Source: DASVHS01 sp035468985 (GTDB lineage: Bacteria; Acidobacteriota; Thermoanaerobaculia; Gp7-AA8). From it: 64,000 nt of DNA. The DNA lies in assembly GCA_035468985.1 (NCBI GenBank), contig DATISF010000054.1:62001-126000 (forward strand), in the 5' to 3' direction. A program made the translations under genes and the position numbers. The notes below the pieces were generated by a model, which did not search any database, was not told the DNA's origin, and worked only from the letters and a program-made list of their open reading frames with translations. Below, piece by piece: positions 60,759 through 64,000 of the stretch; position 1 is the stretch's first letter; every line of letters starts with the position of its first letter.

Positions 60759-60770
60759 TGGACCGACTGC

Positions 60771-61439
60771 TCATTTGCGGCAGGTGATCACCCATTCACC
60801 GATTCTCTTTGTGCGGCCGCCGTCTGATCGGATGACGAAATCAACGGAGACATCAGGGAACCCACCGTACAATGCGGGAATGTCCTCCTCCGAAGTCAGC
60901 CGGATAATCCCGTAGCCCTTGTTCAAGGGGCCGTCGGGCATTTCAAGAAACGTGTTGGCCTCGGTCTCAAGACGCTTGCCAGTGGCCGTACCGGTCATGT
61001 CGGTCATGAATGTCTTGGAAAAGAACAATCCGCCCGGCTTCACCACCCGATGGGCCTCGGCGATGATCCGCCGCGAGTCGGCCAGGGTGTTGGCATAAAT
61101 GCACTCGATGTCCAATACGCAATCGAAGGAGAAGTCATCATAGGGAAGATGCATGGCTTCGCCTTGGTCGAAGCGCGCGGTCAATCCTCGCTCGGCAAAA
61201 CGCTGCCGCGCCCTGTCCAGCGCGACTGCACTACCGTCCAGCCCGGTCGCATCAAAGCCCTCCTGGGCCAGGAACAGCAGATTAGCACCGGCACCACAGC
61301 CGATTTCTAGGAACCTTACCGCACTGCGGTCAGGCGCGCCGAAATAGGCGCGGCCCACGAAGCGGACCAACTCCTCCGGAGGGTACTTGCCCCACTCCTT
61401 TGCACGGAAGACATCATCCCAGCCGGAGTTCCATGTCAT
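60771..61439 (-). CDS. SAM-dependent methyltransferase of nonulosonate loci
   Basis: 222 residues from the ATG overlapping the upstream stop (ATGA). The N-terminus MTWNSGWDDVFRAKEWGKYP is that of methyltransferases common in flagellin-glycosylation and legionaminic acid gene groups. Motif I is FLEIGCGAGANLLFLAQEGF, motif II ATGLDGSAVALDRA, and CVLDIECIYANTLADSRRII motif IV. It probably methylates an amino group or hydroxyl of a sugar; the specific step is unknown. Confidence 0.85.
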   Translation of the reverse strand: MTWNSGWDDVFRAKEWGKYPPEELVRFVGRAYFGAPDRSAVRFLEIGCGAGANLLFLAQEGFDATGLDGSAVALDRARQRFAERGLTARFDQGEAMHLPYDDFSFDCVLDIECIYANTLADSRRIIAEAHRVVKPGGLFFSKTFMTDMTGTATGKRLETEANTFLEMPDGPLNKGYGIIRLTSEEDIPALYGGFPDVSVDFVIRSDGGRTKRIGEWVITCRK

Positions 61440-62488
61440 TTGTATCTGTACCTCAGGAAACGTCCGCCGTACTTCTCGGCCAGATCGGGGCGGGTCCACG
61501 CCCAATGGGAGCAGATCGCCTCATAAGCGGCAGGATCGCAGATCAGACCGCCAAAGTGAAAGGCGGCCCGCTCCGGAGAGAATCCCCCCTTGAAGCGCAG
61601 TAAGCTGTCATCAGCGGCGGCGGTGCGCCCGCCGCCATAATGAAGTCGCTCTTGCGATTTCCCAAGGAGATCCATTGTGACTGCATGCCGCAGCATCGCA
61701 TTTGGGGCAAAGGCATTATGCGCCTTGAGCGACGATGACAAATGATAGTGCGCCCAACGTCCAGAGAGAAGAATCAGGGCACCGCCTAACACTTCACCCT
61801 GACGCTCAGCCAGATAAACGCGCCACGCCCCGTTACCGAGAGTCGGAACGGCATTGAAATAACCCTCGCCAAACAGATAATCATCGTGTGCGTCGAGCTC
61901 TTTCATGTGGGCAGCGTATAGGCACGCGAAAACCTTCAGACTCGCCGCATCGGTGTGCACGGAGATCTTCACGCCTGCCTTCTCGCCCTTGCGAACATTG
62001 CGACGAGTGTCGGGTGAGTAATCGGCCAGCACTCGGTCGCGCTCTTTGGACAGGGTAAGAACAACAGTCTGACGATCATTGACAACCGTGACCGAACGGC
62101 TATGGACCCACCGGTGATTCTCGAGAAGCGGATGGAACCGGATAAAGCCGCAGACGATGCCGCGTCGGGAACAATGGCCCTCAAGCGCATTCCAAGCGGC
62201 CCCAAGAAAGGCCGGATCGCTGCTGGTCGATAATGGTCCACCATAACCATAGGGAGTCTCAAAATCGAAGAGGGATCGCACCGCCGGGGACTCGATTGGG
62301 CGCACCAACCAAGGCAGCGCAAAAACTTCGCCTTCCATCTCGAAGACAAATAGCTCGCTGCTGTCATCCGGCCTGGCGTAAAGAGCGCAATAGGCTGGCC
62401 GGAAATAGACGTCGTCCAAGCCACGCGGAGCCAGCCTGTCGAGCAAGGCACTCCATTCAACGGGGTCCGTGACGCTTCTTGCCGTCAC
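61436..62488 (-). CDS. GNAT/FemAB-like acyltransferase
   Basis: 350 residues, PF13480-type. Residues 30-160 form the N-terminal half (PAYCALYARPDDSSELFVFE); the second half has LADYSPDTRRNVRKGEKAGV (basic helix), AERQGEVLGGALILLSG and LHYGGGRTAAADDSLLRFKG, the family signature. In nonulosonate loci an N-acyltransferase (LegH) acetylates the 4-amino group; this gene, between LegC/LegB and NeuB, may serve as its substitute, though its fold is FemAB-like rather than a typical hexapeptide LegH. ATGA overlaps on both sides. Confidence 0.8.
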   Translation of the reverse strand: MTARSVTDPVEWSALLDRLAPRGLDDVYFRPAYCALYARPDDSSELFVFEMEGEVFALPWLVRPIESPAVRSLFDFETPYGYGGPLSTSSDPAFLGAAWNALEGHCSRRGIVCGFIRFHPLLENHRWVHSRSVTVVNDRQTVVLTLSKERDRVLADYSPDTRRNVRKGEKAGVKISVHTDAASLKVFACLYAAHMKELDAHDDYLFGEGYFNAVPTLGNGAWRVYLAERQGEVLGGALILLSGRWAHYHLSSSLKAHNAFAPNAMLRHAVTMDLLGKSQERLHYGGGRTAAADDSLLRFKGGFSPERAAFHFGGLICDPAAYEAICSHWAWTRPDLAEKYGGRFLRYRYK

Positions 62489-63525
62489 GTTATGTCGCGC
62501 CAGGCTAATGGTTCATCCTCAGCAAGATCGCGATTGATCCGAAGTCCGATGAGGCGGTCGAGATGCTCAGGCTCGATACCGCCAGCGGGCCGTTTGCATG
62601 TCAGCATATCGACGGTCAGGACCGTGCCGGCTTGGAGATCGCGAGCCGCCACCACCCCCCGACGGATGCCGTTCATGTTGCCGATCTCTGTCGCAGTGGC
62701 GCGCTTGATTCCGTCGCCGAGCATGCTCTCCACCCGGCGTATTGAGACCACCAGTTCCGCCAGCCCGGCAGGGTCAAGCGAAGCCTGGTGATCGGGACCG
62801 CGCAGCGAACGGTCCAGGGTAAAGTGCTTCTCGATGACGACCGCTCCCAAAGCCACAGCAGCAATCGATGCCTCGGCACCCTGCGAATGGTCGGACAACC
62901 CGACCGGCAGGCCGAAGGAATTGCGCAACGTCACCATTGCCCTCAAATTCATCTCGGCGTCGGGAGCAGGGTATTCGGATGTGCAGTGAAGCAGCACAAT
63001 GTGGCCCGCGCCGCCGCGGCGCAGCGCAGCCACTGCCTTCTCCACATCTCCCAGGTTGGACAGTCCGGTGGAAAGAATCGCCGGTCGCCCGGTGCGTCCT
63101 ATGGCCTCGAGGTATTGGAGATGCGTGACTTCGCTGGAACCGATCTTGACGATCGGCATATCGAGCTCGCCAACCAGGAAAGCCAGGCTGTCGAAACCAT
63201 CCGGAGTCGACAGGAACAGAATGCCCCGCTTCTCAGCATGAGCCTTCAACTCGCGAAATACGGGGTACGGCAGCGCCAGGCGGCACGAAAGCTGGTAACG
63301 CGTCTCGGCCGCGTCGGTAGTCGAATCGAGGTAACCCACCTTGTAGGTAAAGCGACCCGTGATTTCACCCGGACGCCACGTCTGAAACTTGACGGCGTCC
63401 ACTCCCGCCTCCGCAGCGACATCGATCAGACGTCTTGCCCGTTCGGCATCGCCGTCGTGGTTTACGCCCGCTTCAGCGACGATGAAGCAGTGCCCTGGCG
63501 TGCTGTAAGGTAGGTTCTGATTCAT
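62485..63525 (-). CDS. legI: NeuB/LegI-type nonulosonic acid synthase
   Basis: 346 residues. CFIVAEAGVNHDGDAERARR is the barrel start with metal-binding residues; VDAVKFQTWRPGEIT, FLSTPDGFDSLAFLVGELDM, VKIGSSEVTHLQYLEAIG and LSDHSQGAEASIAAVALGAV follow, and a C-terminal SAF (antifreeze-like) domain runs about 280-346 (RRGVVAARDLQAGTVLT). It condenses PEP with a 6-carbon N-acetylmannosamine-type sugar to a nine-carbon acid. Next to LegC/LegB the product is likely legionaminic acid; NeuB of sialic acid cannot be excluded from sequence alone. Confidence 0.9.
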   Translation of the reverse strand: MNQNLPYSTPGHCFIVAEAGVNHDGDAERARRLIDVAAEAGVDAVKFQTWRPGEITGRFTYKVGYLDSTTDAAETRYQLSCRLALPYPVFRELKAHAEKRGILFLSTPDGFDSLAFLVGELDMPIVKIGSSEVTHLQYLEAIGRTGRPAILSTGLSNLGDVEKAVAALRRGGAGHIVLLHCTSEYPAPDAEMNLRAMVTLRNSFGLPVGLSDHSQGAEASIAAVALGAVVIEKHFTLDRSLRGPDHQASLDPAGLAELVVSIRRVESMLGDGIKRATATEIGNMNGIRRGVVAARDLQAGTVLTVDMLTCKRPAGGIEPEHLDRLIGLRINRDLAEDEPLAWRDIT

Positions 63526-64000
63526 GCTGGCAGGAAAAACTCATTGAAGCTCTTCTGAATCAGTCCGTCTAGCGGATAGGTCGCAAGAACATCCCTGATG
63601 CGTTCCGAAGAGTTGCCGTCGCCAAAAGGATTCCGCAGTCCCTTCAACGACGCGCGGAAGACAGGCGACAGCAGGTGATCGATAGCCGTGCCGATGGCTG
63701 CGGCTTCCAGCGGACAGTCGACGATGCTGGCGGCGCGCAGGCGCCCCTTTTGCCGGTCGCCAATGTTCACGGTTCCAATGCCAAAGCTGGGAGCCTCAAT
63801 AATCCCTGACGACGAGTTTCCGACGACGCCCTGAACCAGCGCCAGCGCTGACAGGTAAGCCTCCTGGCCCAGCGACGCGACGAAGGCGGTCTTGCCCGGA
63901 CGGGAGCCGACAAAAGCGGCCACTGCAGCATTGAGAGCTCGACCGCCGGCATCGACGTTGGCCATTGTAAATATCAGCTTGATGTCGTCGTCCAATCTCG
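63522..64000 (-). CDS. legG: Hydrolysing UDP/GDP-sugar 2-epimerase (NeuC/LegG), C-terminal part
   Basis: About 158 residues are visible and the frame is open at the window edge, so the N-terminus lies outside. The visible part contains IKLIFTMANVDAGGRALNAA and GNSSSGIIEAPSFGIGTVNI followed by GDRQKGRLRAASIVDC, the C-terminal lobe of NeuC-type epimerases. The enzyme frees the sugar from the nucleotide while inverting C2, giving the substrate of the NeuB/LegI synthase. The ATGA overlap with that gene fits. Confidence 0.87.
   Translation of the reverse strand, partial: RLDDDIKLIFTMANVDAGGRALNAAVAAFVGSRPGKTAFVASLGQEAYLSALALVQGVVGNSSSGIIEAPSFGIGTVNIGDRQKGRLRAASIVDCPLEAAAIGTAIDHLLSPVFRASLKGLRNPFGDGNSSERIRDVLATYPLDGLIQKSFNEFFLPA

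Noticed and set aside
1..64000. PEP-CTERM/exosortase system
   Set aside because: Several genes (asparagine synthetase, FemAB-like, PqqD/HprK-like) occur in exosortase loci, but no exosortase or PEP-CTERM protein is visible.
1..64000. CRISPR arrays, tRNA genes and insertion sequences
   Set aside because: No regularly spaced repeats, cloverleaf-like segments or transposase motifs noticed; the window is almost entirely coding.

Overview
The window is a high-GC bacterial chromosome segment, almost entirely coding, with genes packed into long same-strand runs joined by ATGA, GTGA or TGATG overlaps. No rRNA, tRNA, IS element or CRISPR array is visible. Composition, gene packing and gene mix fit an uncultivated soil- or sediment-type Gram-negative such as an Acidobacteriota member; this is inference, since no taxonomic marker is present.

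Layout. (A) 1-3968, minus strand: a housekeeping operon with two related helical-repeat proteins, an L-2-hydroxyglutarate oxidase, a RodZ-like protein and a J-domain protein cut by the window edge. (B) 4073-10488, plus strand: start of a surface-polysaccharide locus with a membrane-bound sugar-nucleotide 4,6-dehydratase, the wreck of a WecA/WbpL-type sugar-1-phosphate transferase, an O-antigen ligase with a coupled TPR partner, a PF14907-like nucleotidyltransferase and a formyltransferase. (C) 10491-23189, minus strand: a compact RiPP-like (peptide natural product) operon. It holds two glutamine-dependent asparagine-synthetase-type enzymes, a PqqD-like leader-binding protein, a previously unlisted 56-residue precursor-like peptide with its own promoter, ribosome-binding site and terminator, an HPr-kinase-like protein, three consecutive ferritin-like proteins, an S26 peptidase of Ser-His type, a His-rich polytopic membrane protein, two HTTM (gamma-carboxylase-like) membrane proteins each with a related partner, and a 2-oxoglutarate/iron oxygenase. 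(D) 23336-25668, plus strand: PIG-L deacetylase, initiating sugar transferase, second formyltransferase. (E) 25703-64000, minus strand: a very long polysaccharide/glycan locus.

Region E makes at least two activated sugars. A CapE-type dehydratase, an RmlD-like reductase and a WecB-type 2-epimerase with a WbuB-like glycosyltransferase point to UDP-L-QuiNAc or UDP-L-FucNAc. A PtmE-like CBS/nucleotidyltransferase, LegB-like dehydratase, LegC aminotransferase, NeuB/LegI synthase and the C-terminus of a hydrolysing 2-epimerase point to legionaminic acid or a related nonulosonate. A Wzx flippase, a Wzy-like ligase/polymerase, several glycosyltransferases and methyltransferases, a heparinase II/III-like lyase and a third asparagine-synthetase-type amidotransferase complete it.

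The most interesting object is region C. The peptide at 20657-20827 has the Y-x-x-P leader signature of lasso-type precursors and sits directly beside its PqqD-like recognition protein. Its C-terminal half has no Asp or Glu and no lasso B2 protease is present, so it does not look like an ordinary lasso peptide. The surrounding enzymes suggest an undescribed, heavily modified peptide.
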